A stretch of DNA of 64,000 bases from Pseudoalteromonas sp. N1230-9 (GTDB taxonomy: Bacteria > Pseudomonadota > Gammaproteobacteria > Enterobacterales > Alteromonadaceae). Made by a program: the position numbers and the translations under genes. The stretch covers positions 372,001 to 436,000 of the forward strand of contig NZ_CP090420.1 of NCBI RefSeq assembly GCF_032716425.1. Reading direction: 5' to 3'. Each line of letters opens with the position of its first letter. Within the stretch, counting starts at the first letter, position 1. Positions 1-8,944 of this stretch are shown here, one piece after another. Below the pieces are notes generated by a model that ran no database searches, was not told where the DNA came from, and saw only the letters and a program-made list of their open reading frames with translations.

Positions 1-647
1 GCACCCACTGGGCCGCGCTCTGGTAAAATATAGGCATGGCCATAGTTTTCACAAATATAGCCACGGGCTGTATCTGTTAATAAATCAACTGCAAATTTAA
101 TCCCTCGAGGAATAACTGCAATTTCACCTGCACGAATGGTCAGTTTACCGCACTCGGTTCTCAGCAATAGCTCACCGTGTTGCGGCACAAACAACATTTC
201 ACCATCTGCATTATAAAAGTAACGGTTTTGCATTGATTTATTGGCTACATAAATATGAATACCAATACCTGTTTGTGCATTTGCACTGCCGTTGGCAGCC
301 ATGGTGACTAAACCATCAATAAAATCAGTTGGCTTTTCAGGTATTTCAATTGGATCCCAACGTAGCATGGTGGGTGGCGTTGGTACTTCTGTGATAGGTG
401 CAGTGCGAATAAGGCCATTATCAATTGGTGTATAATCACCTTGTACAACTGATGGGCGAATGCGGTAAAACCATGTTCGTCGGTTATCAGCACGGGGCGC
501 TGTAAATGCCGTTGTGCTGAACTGCTCAGCATATAAATCGTATTTTACTTTTTGTGGGCTGAATTGACCGATAGGTAATGCATCGGGTAATGCTTCGGTT
601 TCAAATTCATTACCAAAGCCTGTCATATATTGTAATTCGTTATTCAT
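1..647 (-). CDS. hmgA: Homogentisate 1,2-dioxygenase (5' part, runs off the left edge)
   Basis: Ring-cleaving iron dioxygenase that turns homogentisate into maleylacetoacetate in tyrosine/phenylalanine breakdown. The first 215 codons are present; the C-terminal part with the iron ligands is outside the window. The N-terminus reads MNNELQYMTGFGNEFETEAL, the characteristic opening of HmgA, followed by RTWFYRIRPSV and a cupin-like stretch (FVPQHGELLLRTECG, VIPRGIKFAV). The ATG at 647 has a good ribosome site (AGGAG) 8 bases upstream. A MarR-family gene is transcribed divergently 103 bp away, with a palindrome between, so local repression relieved by a pathway intermediate is likely. That regulatory link is inferred. 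Confidence 0.93.
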   Translation of the reverse strand, partial: MNNELQYMTGFGNEFETEALPDALPIGQFSPQKVKYDLYAEQFSTTAFTAPRADNRRTWFYRIRPSVVQGDYTPIDNGLIRTAPITEVPTPPTMLRWDPIEIPEKPTDFIDGLVTMAANGSANAQTGIGIHIYVANKSMQNRYFYNADGEMLFVPQHGELLLRTECGKLTIRAGEIAVIPRGIKFAVDLLTDTARGYICENYGHAYILPERGPVG

Positions 648-677
648 CACTAGACTCCTGAAAGGTTTTAGGTAAGA

Positions 678-695
678 TACTCTCATGTGAGAGTA
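678..695. promoter_or_regulatory. 18-bp perfect palindrome, probable MarR operator
   Basis: TACTCTCA-TG-TGAGAGTA has two perfect 8-base arms around a 2-base centre, in the 103-bp space between divergent hmgA and the MarR gene. Size and symmetry fit a MarR dimer site. Which protein binds it is inferred from position. Confidence 0.65.
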
Positions 696-750
696 AATTC
701 AAACCACGCTGAATTTCATTATGTAAACATTCTTTGACAGTAGTGAAGCC

Positions 751-1206
751 ATGACAACAGATAAACAGCCAACACTCGATTTACAAAAATTCTTACCTTA
801 CTCACTGACTAATATAGCTGTGCAAATGAGTGATCAGTTTAGTGAACTATATCAACAACAATTTGATTTAACGGTGCCGCAATGGCGCGTTATTGCCAAT
901 CTCGCTCAATATGGTCAGTGTAGTTCAAAAGCTTTGTGTGATATGGCACAAATGGATAAATCGACTGTATCCCGTGCAGTAAAGTCACTATTAGCAAGAG
1001 AGCTCTTAACGGCGAAACCAGACCCGATAGATAAACGTGCAAACTTGCTTATGTTGTCTAAAAAAGGGGTCTGTTTACATGAACAAATTGTACCCAAAGC
1101 AATTGCATGGCAAGCACATTTAGTTAGTGGCTTAGATAATCATGAATTAACACAATTTTTTAACATTCTTACTAAGCTTTCCAATCACTTAAATAAAAAT
1201 GTGTAA
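751..1206 (+). CDS. MarR-family transcriptional regulator, divergent from hmgA
   Basis: A 151-residue winged-helix regulator of normal MarR length. The recognition-helix region reads MAQMDKSTVSRAVKSLLARELL (about residues 66-87) and is followed by the wing segment DPIDKRANLLMLSKKG, with the D-R pair typical of the family. Flanking helices should form the dimer interface. It shares an intergenic region and a palindrome with hmgA, so it probably controls homogentisate catabolism and itself. The ligand is unknown. No strong Shine-Dalgarno sequence precedes the ATG, but the start agrees with family length. Confidence 0.88.
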   Translation: MTTDKQPTLDLQKFLPYSLTNIAVQMSDQFSELYQQQFDLTVPQWRVIANLAQYGQCSSKALCDMAQMDKSTVSRAVKSLLARELLTAKPDPIDKRANLLMLSKKGVCLHEQIVPKAIAWQAHLVSGLDNHELTQFFNILTKLSNHLNKNV

Positions 1207-1257
1207 ATCTGTAATCAGTGCTTTATAGCAATTGATTTAGGCAATCTATACGTATAT

Positions 1258-1276
1258 GATAATGGCTATCATTTAC
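1258..1276. promoter_or_regulatory. Fur box upstream of the iron-transport operon
   Basis: GATAATGGCTATCATTTAC matches 14 of 19 positions of the classical Fur consensus, with the inverted core ATAATggctATCATT... intact. It lies 25 bp upstream of the first gene of an ABC operon whose other members look like ferric-iron transport proteins, so iron repression is expected. Confidence 0.75.
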
Positions 1277-1300
1277 AATTAGAAACTTGGATGTCTCCCT

Positions 1301-2113
1301 ATGAAATTAGCGTTAAACACCGTGAAAACGCTAGGCCTTAGCCTAGTATTAGCATCTACTTTTATTGCCCAACCTGTATTGGCAAATGGCCCAATTGGTG
1401 AGCACGTTAATCATCTAAAAGAAAATTTAAAAGATTATTCTGAGGACGTAGAGTGGATGATCGGCAAAGTAGACACTTTGGTAACCGATTACGAAACAAA
1501 AGGTGCAAAAGCGGTAAAAAGCGATGACCTACTCGAATATTGGGAATCGGTGAAGTTTCACAGTGCGATAGAAACAAACTACGTACCGGTTTATGCATCA
1601 ATTTGGCAGAGTATCTATGGCATTAAAATGGCCATTGATGATAAAAAGCCAGCAAGCGAAGTACGCACGCACCAAAAGGCCTTGAATGCTGCCTTGTGGC
1701 AAGGTTTAGGAGCTGTTAAACTGGCTGCCGACTTTCAGCAAAAAGGTTTATTAAAAGCTGTAAAAGCAACGGCTTCTGAAACAATGACGCAAAGTGCAAC
1801 AATTGATGAAATTAAACACAAGTTAGATCGTGTTGTTGCAAAATATGCAGAGCGTTTAAGCGAAGAAGCAACACAGATTGTACACGATACTTACCTTCAC
1901 TTATTCGAAGGTGTTGAAGGTACACTGATTGAAAAAGATGCGAAGTTAGTAGAAGTTCTCGAAAAAGATTTTAACGTAACCCTGCCAAAAGCTATTTCAG
2001 ATAAAGGGTCTGTTGACCAAGTACGTGCAGTGGTTGTTGATATGCAAGAAAAACTAGATCGCGCTAAGGTGTTACTAGAAGAAGCCGAAAAAGCACGTAA
2101 GGATGTATTTTAG
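1301..2113 (+). CDS. Predicted periplasmic helical protein, first gene of the iron ABC operon
   Basis: A 270-residue protein with a clear signal peptide (about 1-28, cleavage after VLA). The mature part is almost entirely helical and charged, with repeated helices rich in Lys/Glu and no cysteine. I do not recognise the family with certainty. It is the first gene after a Fur box, and its stop codon overlaps the GTG start of the solute-binding protein by one base (TAGTG), so the two are translationally coupled. A role in periplasmic iron handling or in assisting the transporter is an inference from this context only. The ATG at 1301 is supported by the signal peptide; its ribosome site is weak. 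Confidence 0.8.
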   Translation: MKLALNTVKTLGLSLVLASTFIAQPVLANGPIGEHVNHLKENLKDYSEDVEWMIGKVDTLVTDYETKGAKAVKSDDLLEYWESVKFHSAIETNYVPVYASIWQSIYGIKMAIDDKKPASEVRTHQKALNAALWQGLGAVKLAADFQQKGLLKAVKATASETMTQSATIDEIKHKLDRVVAKYAERLSEEATQIVHDTYLHLFEGVEGTLIEKDAKLVEVLEKDFNVTLPKAISDKGSVDQVRAVVVDMQEKLDRAKVLLEEAEKARKDVF

Positions 2114-3153
2114 TGAAGCGTAGGACCTTTATTCAAGGCCTGGCTGCGTTTGGGGTAGTGGGCGCAATGCCGCTACCTCTATCACAAGCCTTTGCAGCGA
2201 CTGCTGCAAGCCCAATTTCAGTGAAAGACTTACCAGCCCTTGAGGGTGATTTAACATTATATTTAGGCCGCGGCGAAGGCGGTTTGTATGAAAATGTACT
2301 GCAATCAATCCAAAAGAAAAACCCAAAACTTAATTTATCGATTCGACGTGGGCCTACTGCAGCATTAGCTAATATGATTGTTGCGGAAGCAAAAGCGGGT
2401 GTAAAACGTGCTGATTTATTTTGGGCCGTTGATTCTGGTGCAATTGGCTTAGTTACAGACGCAGGCCTGGCTAAACCTTTACCAAGTGATTTAGAAACAC
2501 AGTTACAACCACAGTTTCGCTACCCTGGTTGGGCTCCAGTGACAGGTCGCATTCGTACATTACCTTATAACACTAAGCGCCTTAGCAAAGATCAGATCCC
2601 AGATAGTATTATGGCGATTGCAGATAGCGATTTATCAATCGGCTGGGCACCGGCTTATGCGTCATTTCAATCGTTTGTAACAGCAATGCGTATTCTTGAA
2701 GGTGAAGATAAAACAGCTAAATGGCTTAAGAAAGTTCAAAAGCGCTCAAAAACCTATGCGGGTGAGCTTGGTGTAGTGATGGCGGTTGAACGTGGTGAAG
2801 TTGATATTGGTTTTGCAAATCATTATTACACATTACGTCTTAAGTCAGGTAAACCAGATGCTAACCTAGACCTTGCGTTCACGAATCAAGATGCCGGTTG
2901 TTTAGTAAATGCGTCAGGTGTGTTATCGCTGACCGACAATCCTAATGCAATGAATTTCATGCGTTACTTGTTAAGTGAAGAAGTACAAAGTTACTTAGCG
3001 CGCGAAGCCTATGAAATTCCACTGATCCAAGGTATTGAACAACCAGCTGGTTTACCAGCATTAATGGATGTTTCACCGCCGAAAATCGATTTAACTCAAT
3101 TGGCAGATTTAAGGCCAACACTCGACCTTATGCGCAGTAGCGGTGTTTTATAA
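2113..3153 (+). CDS. ABC transporter solute-binding protein, probably ferric iron
   Basis: Family 1 extracellular solute-binding protein of about 346 residues, similar in layout to FbpA/FutA iron-binding proteins. The N-terminus has twin arginines followed by a hydrophobic stretch (KRRTFIQGLAAFGVVGA), which suggests Tat export. The mature part has typical hinge segments (DLFWAVDSGAIG, VERGEVDIGFANHYY). The YY pair in NHYYTLRL resembles the tyrosines that bind Fe3+ in this family. The start is GTG, overlapping the upstream stop (TAGTG); its own stop overlaps the permease ATG (TAATG). The iron substrate is inferred from the Fur box and family likeness; thiamine or sulfate relatives are less likely. 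Confidence 0.85.
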   Translation: MKRRTFIQGLAAFGVVGAMPLPLSQAFAATAASPISVKDLPALEGDLTLYLGRGEGGLYENVLQSIQKKNPKLNLSIRRGPTAALANMIVAEAKAGVKRADLFWAVDSGAIGLVTDAGLAKPLPSDLETQLQPQFRYPGWAPVTGRIRTLPYNTKRLSKDQIPDSIMAIADSDLSIGWAPAYASFQSFVTAMRILEGEDKTAKWLKKVQKRSKTYAGELGVVMAVERGEVDIGFANHYYTLRLKSGKPDANLDLAFTNQDAGCLVNASGVLSLTDNPNAMNFMRYLLSEEVQSYLAREAYEIPLIQGIEQPAGLPALMDVSPPKIDLTQLADLRPTLDLMRSSGVL

Positions 3154-4652
3154 TGCGCATACCTGCTTCTTATCCCATGGCGCTGCTTGCAGCGCTTTTG
3201 GCGTTAGTGCCAGTTTATATTCTGATCACACTAGCCAGTGATGCGACGGCTGTTTTTGATAGTCATAATTTAAAAATTCTTGGTAACACCTTATCGCTTA
3301 TGGTGTTAACTGTATTAGGCTCTATTTTAATTGGCGTGCCTCTGGCGTTTATTAGTGCCTATGTACAACTTCCTTTTAAAAAGCTTTGGTTAGTGTTATT
3401 TGCAGCTCCACTTGCAATTCCAAGCTATATTGGTGCGTTTACACTCTATGCGGCATTTGGCCCAGGTGGTGAAATTAACCAGCTGTTAGGGTTTGAAACC
3501 CCAGCTATGTATGGCTTACCTGGTGCTGCCATTGTAATGACCCTGTATACTTTTCCGTTTGTTATGCTAACAACACGTTCTTCTTTACTTAGCCTCGATG
3601 CGAGTATGGTAAATGCTGCTCGTACTTTAGGTATGTCGATGAGCATGAGTGTGTTTAAAGTTATTCTTCCGCGTGTAGTTAATGGGATTGCCGCTGGCTC
3701 ATTACTGGTCGCCCTATACACACTATCAGATTTTGGCACGCCGGCGATGATGCGTTTGGATACCTTCACCCGTGTTATCTATGTCGAATACAATGCATTT
3801 GGTTTAAGTCGTGCTGCGATGTTATCGCTGCAGTTAATGGTGATAGTTGGCTTTTTATTGTTCATCGAATCGCAAATTAAAACCACGTCAGAGCGTCATG
3901 GTCGAGCTTTGATGTTATTTCCAACAAATGCGCAAAAACTGGCAATGCTAGTAACATTTTTGCCAGTATTGTTATTGGCAATATGTTTACCACTGGCAAT
4001 TTTTACCCTATGGCTTGCCCGTGACGGAATTGCTGATTTTGATTTCAGCATTGCTTGGAATTCGGCTTATGCTTCTGGGATTGCTGCTATTGCAGCTGTG
4101 GTTGTTGCTGTGCCAGTTGCTCATGCCGCACTAAGCGGTAAAGTAGGGCGCTTTATGGAACGAGTAACCTATTTTGGTTTTGGTATTCCAGGTATCGTAA
4201 TGGGAACTGCCCTAGTTTATGGTGGCTTACAATTACCGCTTTTATATCAAACATTGGCATTATTGGTCATCGCTTATGTACTGCGGTTTTTACCGCTTGC
4301 TGTTGGTTCTGTGCGTACTAGTACTGAACACTTAGATTCAAGCTTAATCAAATCAGCGCGCGTACTAGGTGCAAGTCCACGTGAAGCATTTATGCGTATC
4401 ACCTTGCCTTTAACACTGCGCGGTATTATTGCCGGTGCGGCTTTGGTATTTTTAGAATCAATGCGTGAGCTTGAAGCGACACTTTTATTAGGCCCGACAG
4501 GGTTTGAAACCCTTTCAACGTATTTATGGCGTGTTTATGAAGCCGGCTATTTTGGCCGTGCTGCAATACCAGGCTTATTGTTGGTAGTGATATCAGCTTG
4601 TGGCTTGGCTATAATGCTCTCTGGTGAAAAGCGCAGTCAATTAGAACATTAA
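3153..4652 (+). CDS. ABC transporter permease, FbpB/ThiP type
   Basis: A 499-residue inner-membrane permease with about 12 predicted transmembrane segments arranged as two homologous halves, the fused form usual for FbpB-like iron permeases. Each half carries an EAA-type coupling loop: residues near NAARTLGMSMSMSVFKVILP in the first half and KSARVLGASPREAFMRITLP in the second. Each loop would contact one copy of the ATPase. The gene is coupled to the solute-binding gene by TAATG and is followed after 12 bp by the ATPase gene. Confidence 0.9.
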   Translation: MRIPASYPMALLAALLALVPVYILITLASDATAVFDSHNLKILGNTLSLMVLTVLGSILIGVPLAFISAYVQLPFKKLWLVLFAAPLAIPSYIGAFTLYAAFGPGGEINQLLGFETPAMYGLPGAAIVMTLYTFPFVMLTTRSSLLSLDASMVNAARTLGMSMSMSVFKVILPRVVNGIAAGSLLVALYTLSDFGTPAMMRLDTFTRVIYVEYNAFGLSRAAMLSLQLMVIVGFLLFIESQIKTTSERHGRALMLFPTNAQKLAMLVTFLPVLLLAICLPLAIFTLWLARDGIADFDFSIAWNSAYASGIAAIAAVVVAVPVAHAALSGKVGRFMERVTYFGFGIPGIVMGTALVYGGLQLPLLYQTLALLVIAYVLRFLPLAVGSVRTSTEHLDSSLIKSARVLGASPREAFMRITLPLTLRGIIAGAALVFLESMRELEATLLLGPTGFETLSTYLWRVYEAGYFGRAAIPGLLLVVISACGLAIMLSGEKRSQLEH

Positions 4653-4664
4653 GGATCAGTATAA

Positions 4665-5675
4665 ATGCTATCAGTTAGTAAGCTGTCTATCGATTATGGT
4701 AGCAATCGTGTGGTGAGTGATCTTAATTTATCACTTGGAGAGAGTGAGATCCTTATGCTAGTTGGTCCAACTGGCTGTGGTAAAAGTACAATTTTGCAAG
4801 CTCTGGCAGGGCTTATTCCTATCAGCGAAGGTGAAATTAATTTAGGCACATGGCGTGCTACTCCAAAGCTCAAAGTGCCGCCTGAGAAACGCAAAGTAGG
4901 TATGGTTTTTCAAGACTTTGCGTTGTTCCCGCATTTAACGGTGCAACAGAATATATGCTTTAGGTTGACCGATACATCCAAAGCAGATCATTGGATAAAG
5001 TTACTGGGTCTTGAGGCGTTTCGTAATAAAAAGCCTGCAACACTATCAGGTGGCCAAAAGCAACGTGTCGCGCTTGCGCGTACATTGGCTCATGAACCTG
5101 ATTTTGTACTGCTTGATGAGCCCTTATCTAATCTTGATGCAGCGCTTAAAGATACTTTACGATGGGATATTCGTAATGCATTAAAAGATGCTGGCGTCCC
5201 TGCTATTTGGGTCACTCATGACCAAGAAGAAGCCCTATCCATTGGTGACCGTGTTGGTGTACTAAAAGAGGGGGTAATTCAGCAAATCGATACCCCTGAG
5301 CGTTGTTTTAGCTTACCAACAAACCGTTTTGTGGCTCGTTTTTTAGGTGAAGCGAGTTTCATAGCAGGTCAATGTGAAGGTGATATAGCTACAACAGACT
5401 TAGGTAATGCCCCTGCAATTAAAGTTGACCACAATGCCGCAGCGGTTGATGTGCTATTGCGACCTGATGATGTTCATTTAATTCAAAATGCACAATCGTC
5501 AAATGGTGTGGTTACATGGGTGCGCTACGAAGGTGGTAGCCGTTTATGTGCTGTAGAACTTGCCTGCAAAACAACAGTTACAAGCCGTGTAAGCCATGAA
5601 GTCGTTGTGCGGCCGAATGACCACGTACATGTATCAATTAACACAACCCATCCGCTGGCCGTATATTCGCGCTAA
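4665..5675 (+). CDS. ABC transporter ATPase, FbpC-like
   Basis: ATPase subunit of 336 residues. It shows Walker A (GPTGCGKST, near 34-42), a Q-loop (VFQDFALFPHLT), the signature LSGGQKQRVALARTLA, Walker B with catalytic Glu (FVLLDEPLSNLD) and the H-loop (WVTHDQEE). The last third is a TOBE-like regulatory domain, as in FbpC/PotA. It is the last gene of the operon and is followed within 10 bp by a strong hairpin terminator. Confidence 0.93.
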   Translation: MLSVSKLSIDYGSNRVVSDLNLSLGESEILMLVGPTGCGKSTILQALAGLIPISEGEINLGTWRATPKLKVPPEKRKVGMVFQDFALFPHLTVQQNICFRLTDTSKADHWIKLLGLEAFRNKKPATLSGGQKQRVALARTLAHEPDFVLLDEPLSNLDAALKDTLRWDIRNALKDAGVPAIWVTHDQEEALSIGDRVGVLKEGVIQQIDTPERCFSLPTNRFVARFLGEASFIAGQCEGDIATTDLGNAPAIKVDHNAAAVDVLLRPDDVHLIQNAQSSNGVVTWVRYEGGSRLCAVELACKTTVTSRVSHEVVVRPNDHVHVSINTTHPLAVYSR

Positions 5676-5683
5676 CTAATAAA

Positions 5684-5707
5684 AAGCCCGCCTAATTAGG
5701 CGGGCTT
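5684..5707. terminator. Bidirectional rho-independent terminator
   Basis: A perfect 24-base palindrome, AAGCCCGCCTAA/TTAGGCGGGCTT. The minus-strand transcript ends in a T run, so it certainly serves the receptor gene on that strand and probably also the iron operon on the plus strand. Confidence 0.85.
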
Positions 5708-5725
5708 ATAATTTGCTTTTAACTA

Positions 5726-8700
5726 TTAGAAGCTATAACGAACCCCGATACGCATCTCCCATAAAGAAGGTTCAGTTTGTACACTCGTACCAGCAGGGTT
5801 GTTGAAAGAGCTATAAACGTACTGACCATCAACAATGTCAGCTGTTACAGCACTTTGTAACGAACTACCTGATTTTAAAACACCCCAATCATCATTTAAC
5901 AGATTACCGATGTTTTTAATTACGAAATAAGCAGAGCCTTTTTGATCAGGCGTGAAGCCCATGAACTCTTGCTCAACTTTTAGATCGAATGTAACCCACC
6001 AGTCGCCATCAATATTATTACGTTTTTGGATCTCACCTCGTTTTAAGCCTTCACTTTCAATCCAGTTATTAAAGGCGGTTTGATCGAAGTCAGGTCCATA
6101 AACAACTGCTGCATCATCAACTTCTGGTACATATAAAAGTTGGCGACTCGCATCATTAAAGCCTAAACCACCTGAATCTCTATCAAAGGTATACGAGTAT
6201 GGGTTAGTCTGTTGTGCTTGACCAAATAGGTTGAACTTAGTTTCGTAGCCATCAAAAATTTCATGGCTATAACCTAAAGATAATGTAAAGCGATGAGGTA
6301 TCTCATAATTAGAAGTTGTCACCCCAGGATTCTCTGAATCAGATACCGCAATAAAGTGGTAATTAGAGAATGCTACAGAGCTTGTCATTGGGCTCACATC
6401 TTTAGCCACGGTATAAGCATAAGAAAGCGCTAAATCTATGCCATTATCAAATGCTTTATTCATCGATAAAGAAAGTACATGTGAATAAGCATCGCTGCCT
6501 TCTACGTTTGTCAGCATAAAGTCAGATACACGTGGGTGTAAAACATCGTTGTAAACAGGGCGGCCATCTGGCGCTGTGTCTGTTTGTACGTTGGCGATGT
6601 TGCGAATGATTGCTGAGTCTTGTTTATCTGTATAGAGATAATCAACATTGAACACATAATCATTGCTGGTGATGTAAGTACCACCTAAAGAGAACTTCCA
6701 TTCTGAAGGAATTTCAAAGTCAGGGTCTGTCACATTTGCGCTTGCATCTGCACCACCTTGTCCAACCTCGTCATAGAGTGATTGAGGAATGTCATAACCT
6801 GGCATACCGCCACCATTAAATGCAATGGCATCATCACCAAGAATTTGTAAACCTCTTTGGTCAATCTGAATATTTCGTACACCGTCATTAGAGTAGCTGT
6901 TCGAAACCCAAACATTTGGATTACCACCCGAATATAGACCAAAACCACCACGCAACTCTAATTGATCGTTATAAATCCAGTTGATGCCTAAACGCGGTTG
7001 AAGAAGGTCAATACCATCGAGGTTTTGGCTATTTGAAAAGCCATATCTGTCTTCAAAGTTTTGGTTATGGGTTGGTTTATCGCTGCTTGTATACCAATCA
7101 TAACGTAGACCCGCTGTAATCGTGATATCGTAGTCAATTAGCTCAAATTTATCTTGAAAGTAAACGGTGTTTAAAGCGTAAGCAAATTCGCCTGCTGCAT
7201 CGTCTGGATTTTGTGATGATGCGTTGCCATAGTAAACACGCGCAATACCATTTTCAAAATCTTCTATTGAACTAAAGCGATATTCGCCTTCTGTGTGCTG
7301 AACAAATAAGTTGTATACATCCAGTTCTTCACGCTCATATCCAAATGATAATTCATGATCTTCTAAATAATATGTGCCACCTAATTTAAGTGATAGGTTG
7401 TCATAATTTAGGATATTTGATTGGCGAGAATCATCAGGGCCGATATAAACATCAATATCACCTGTGTCGATACGGAATTCACCAAAACCAGATGCAGCAT
7501 CTAATGATTGTTGGCGGTTATCGAGTTTTGAATAACCCACTCTTACTTCTGTTGAAAAGTTATCTGTCCAATCAGAGTAAACAGAGGCAACATAAGATTC
7601 TAATTTAGCGCCACGCTCATAGAAGTGGTTTGAAAGAGCTATTTCGTTAGAATCTGCATCAGATTGAGCTAGAGAGAAGCCATCATTATAGTTATACACT
7701 AGGCTTGCACGGTGGGCATCGTTAATGTTCCAATCAAGCTTTACTAAAATCTTTTCGTCTTCGACAGGTAGGCTTGGAATCATACTACCTGGGTCGTAGT
7801 TGTAGTTATCTTTTGAGATTTGTGTAATGCGATCGATCGTTGCTTGATCAATACGGTTGTCAGCAAATGGAATATAATCGAAGATTTGCGCGCCTTCTAG
7901 TTTCTCATAAGAGGTAAAAAAGAATAGCTTATCTTCAATTAAAGGTAGACCTAGGTTAAAACCATAACGTTTCTCAGTGTAGTTTCCTGTATCAAGCTTT
8001 TTACCTTCGATAGAGTCGCCTGACATTGAGTCATTGGTATAGTCGTAAAATAAACCACCATGAATTTCATTGGTACCTGATTTTGTTACCGCATTAATAT
8101 TACATGATGTAAAACCACCGTATTGCACGTCGAATGGCGCAAGTTCAACAGCCACTTGGTCTATAGAATCGAATGAAAATGGCATGCGTTCGGTAGGGTA
8201 GCCGCTCGAATTTAAACCAAAGTTATCATTCATGCGCACACCATCAACAGTCAAGCTGTTAAAGCGAGGATTACCGCCGCCACAATTAATTGAGTTTGCA
8301 TTTGTTTCATCAATAAAGATGCGCGGGTCGGCGCGAATAATGTCTTTCAAATCACGGTTTATGGCAGGGCGAGACTCTAGATCTTCAAGTGAGAAATGAC
8401 TTGCAGGACCTGTGCTGCCAGTTTGTGCGCTTATCGGTGCGCCAGATACCACGATTTGTTCCATTTGCTGTGTTTGTAAACTAACAGTCACAGGGTAATC
8501 TTGACCTAAAGTCAAATAAATACCATCAAGTTGTTGATCTTCATATTGATCAGAATCGACGATAATTTTGTAAGGGCCACCGACGCGAAGGCCTTGGCTT
8601 GAAAAATTACCTTCATTTGTTACTGTCGTTTTTTTAACTGAGCCTGAAGGGACATGGATTATTGTTATTTGTGTGCCAGCAGCAGGGTTGCCATTCGGGC

Positions 8701-8815
8701 CTGTAACTTGTCCTTTGATAGAAGACGAGGTTTCATTAGCCATTGCAGCATGGCTGAACGTTAAACAAGTCGCAACAGCGATTGCCAGTGTACTTTTATT
8801 AAATGTTGATTTCAT
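5726..8815 (-). CDS. TonB-dependent receptor, Oar-like, first of a tandem pair
   Basis: Outer-membrane receptor of about 1029 residues. The start at 8815 is chosen because it gives a clean signal peptide (MKSTFNKSTLAIAVATCLTF...AMA); a start 25 codons upstream would bury it. After the signal comes a carboxypeptidase-regulatory-like beta domain (SSIKGQVTGPNGNPAAGTQI), then a plug (RDLKDIIRADPRIFID, NSLTVDGVRMNDNFG, INAVTKSGTNEIHGG) and a beta barrel ending in RIGVRYSF. This architecture marks Oar-like proteins whose substrates are mostly unknown. The plug has two cysteines (INCGGGN and FTSCNIN) that the neighbouring paralogue lacks, possibly a disulfide. It has its own terminator. Confidence 0.92.
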   Translation of the reverse strand: MKSTFNKSTLAIAVATCLTFSHAAMANETSSSIKGQVTGPNGNPAAGTQITIIHVPSGSVKKTTVTNEGNFSSQGLRVGGPYKIIVDSDQYEDQQLDGIYLTLGQDYPVTVSLQTQQMEQIVVSGAPISAQTGSTGPASHFSLEDLESRPAINRDLKDIIRADPRIFIDETNANSINCGGGNPRFNSLTVDGVRMNDNFGLNSSGYPTERMPFSFDSIDQVAVELAPFDVQYGGFTSCNINAVTKSGTNEIHGGLFYDYTNDSMSGDSIEGKKLDTGNYTEKRYGFNLGLPLIEDKLFFFTSYEKLEGAQIFDYIPFADNRIDQATIDRITQISKDNYNYDPGSMIPSLPVEDEKILVKLDWNINDAHRASLVYNYNDGFSLAQSDADSNEIALSNHFYERGAKLESYVASVYSDWTDNFSTEVRVGYSKLDNRQQSLDAASGFGEFRIDTGDIDVYIGPDDSRQSNILNYDNLSLKLGGTYYLEDHELSFGYEREELDVYNLFVQHTEGEYRFSSIEDFENGIARVYYGNASSQNPDDAAGEFAYALNTVYFQDKFELIDYDITITAGLRYDWYTSSDKPTHNQNFEDRYGFSNSQNLDGIDLLQPRLGINWIYNDQLELRGGFGLYSGGNPNVWVSNSYSNDGVRNIQIDQRGLQILGDDAIAFNGGGMPGYDIPQSLYDEVGQGGADASANVTDPDFEIPSEWKFSLGGTYITSNDYVFNVDYLYTDKQDSAIIRNIANVQTDTAPDGRPVYNDVLHPRVSDFMLTNVEGSDAYSHVLSLSMNKAFDNGIDLALSYAYTVAKDVSPMTSSVAFSNYHFIAVSDSENPGVTTSNYEIPHRFTLSLGYSHEIFDGYETKFNLFGQAQQTNPYSYTFDRDSGGLGFNDASRQLLYVPEVDDAAVVYGPDFDQTAFNNWIESEGLKRGEIQKRNNIDGDWWVTFDLKVEQEFMGFTPDQKGSAYFVIKNIGNLLNDDWGVLKSGSSLQSAVTADIVDGQYVYSSFNNPAGTSVQTEPSLWEMRIGVRYSF

Positions 8816-8908
8816 GAGGTTTCCCGTTATTAAATTATGATACTTACTGGGTGTAAGTACCTTTCCTTTTTTAAAATCAATGTGTGTCATTTTTATTACA
8901 GATATAAA

Positions 8909-8932
8909 AAAGCCCGTAATTAAACGGGCTTT
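8909..8932 (-). terminator. Rho-independent terminator of the upstream receptor gene
   Basis: AAAGCCCG and CGGGCTTT arms (8 bases) around an 8-base loop. On the minus strand it is followed by T residues. It separates the two paralogous receptor genes. Confidence 0.82.
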
Positions 8933-8944
8933 AAACAGTATAGA

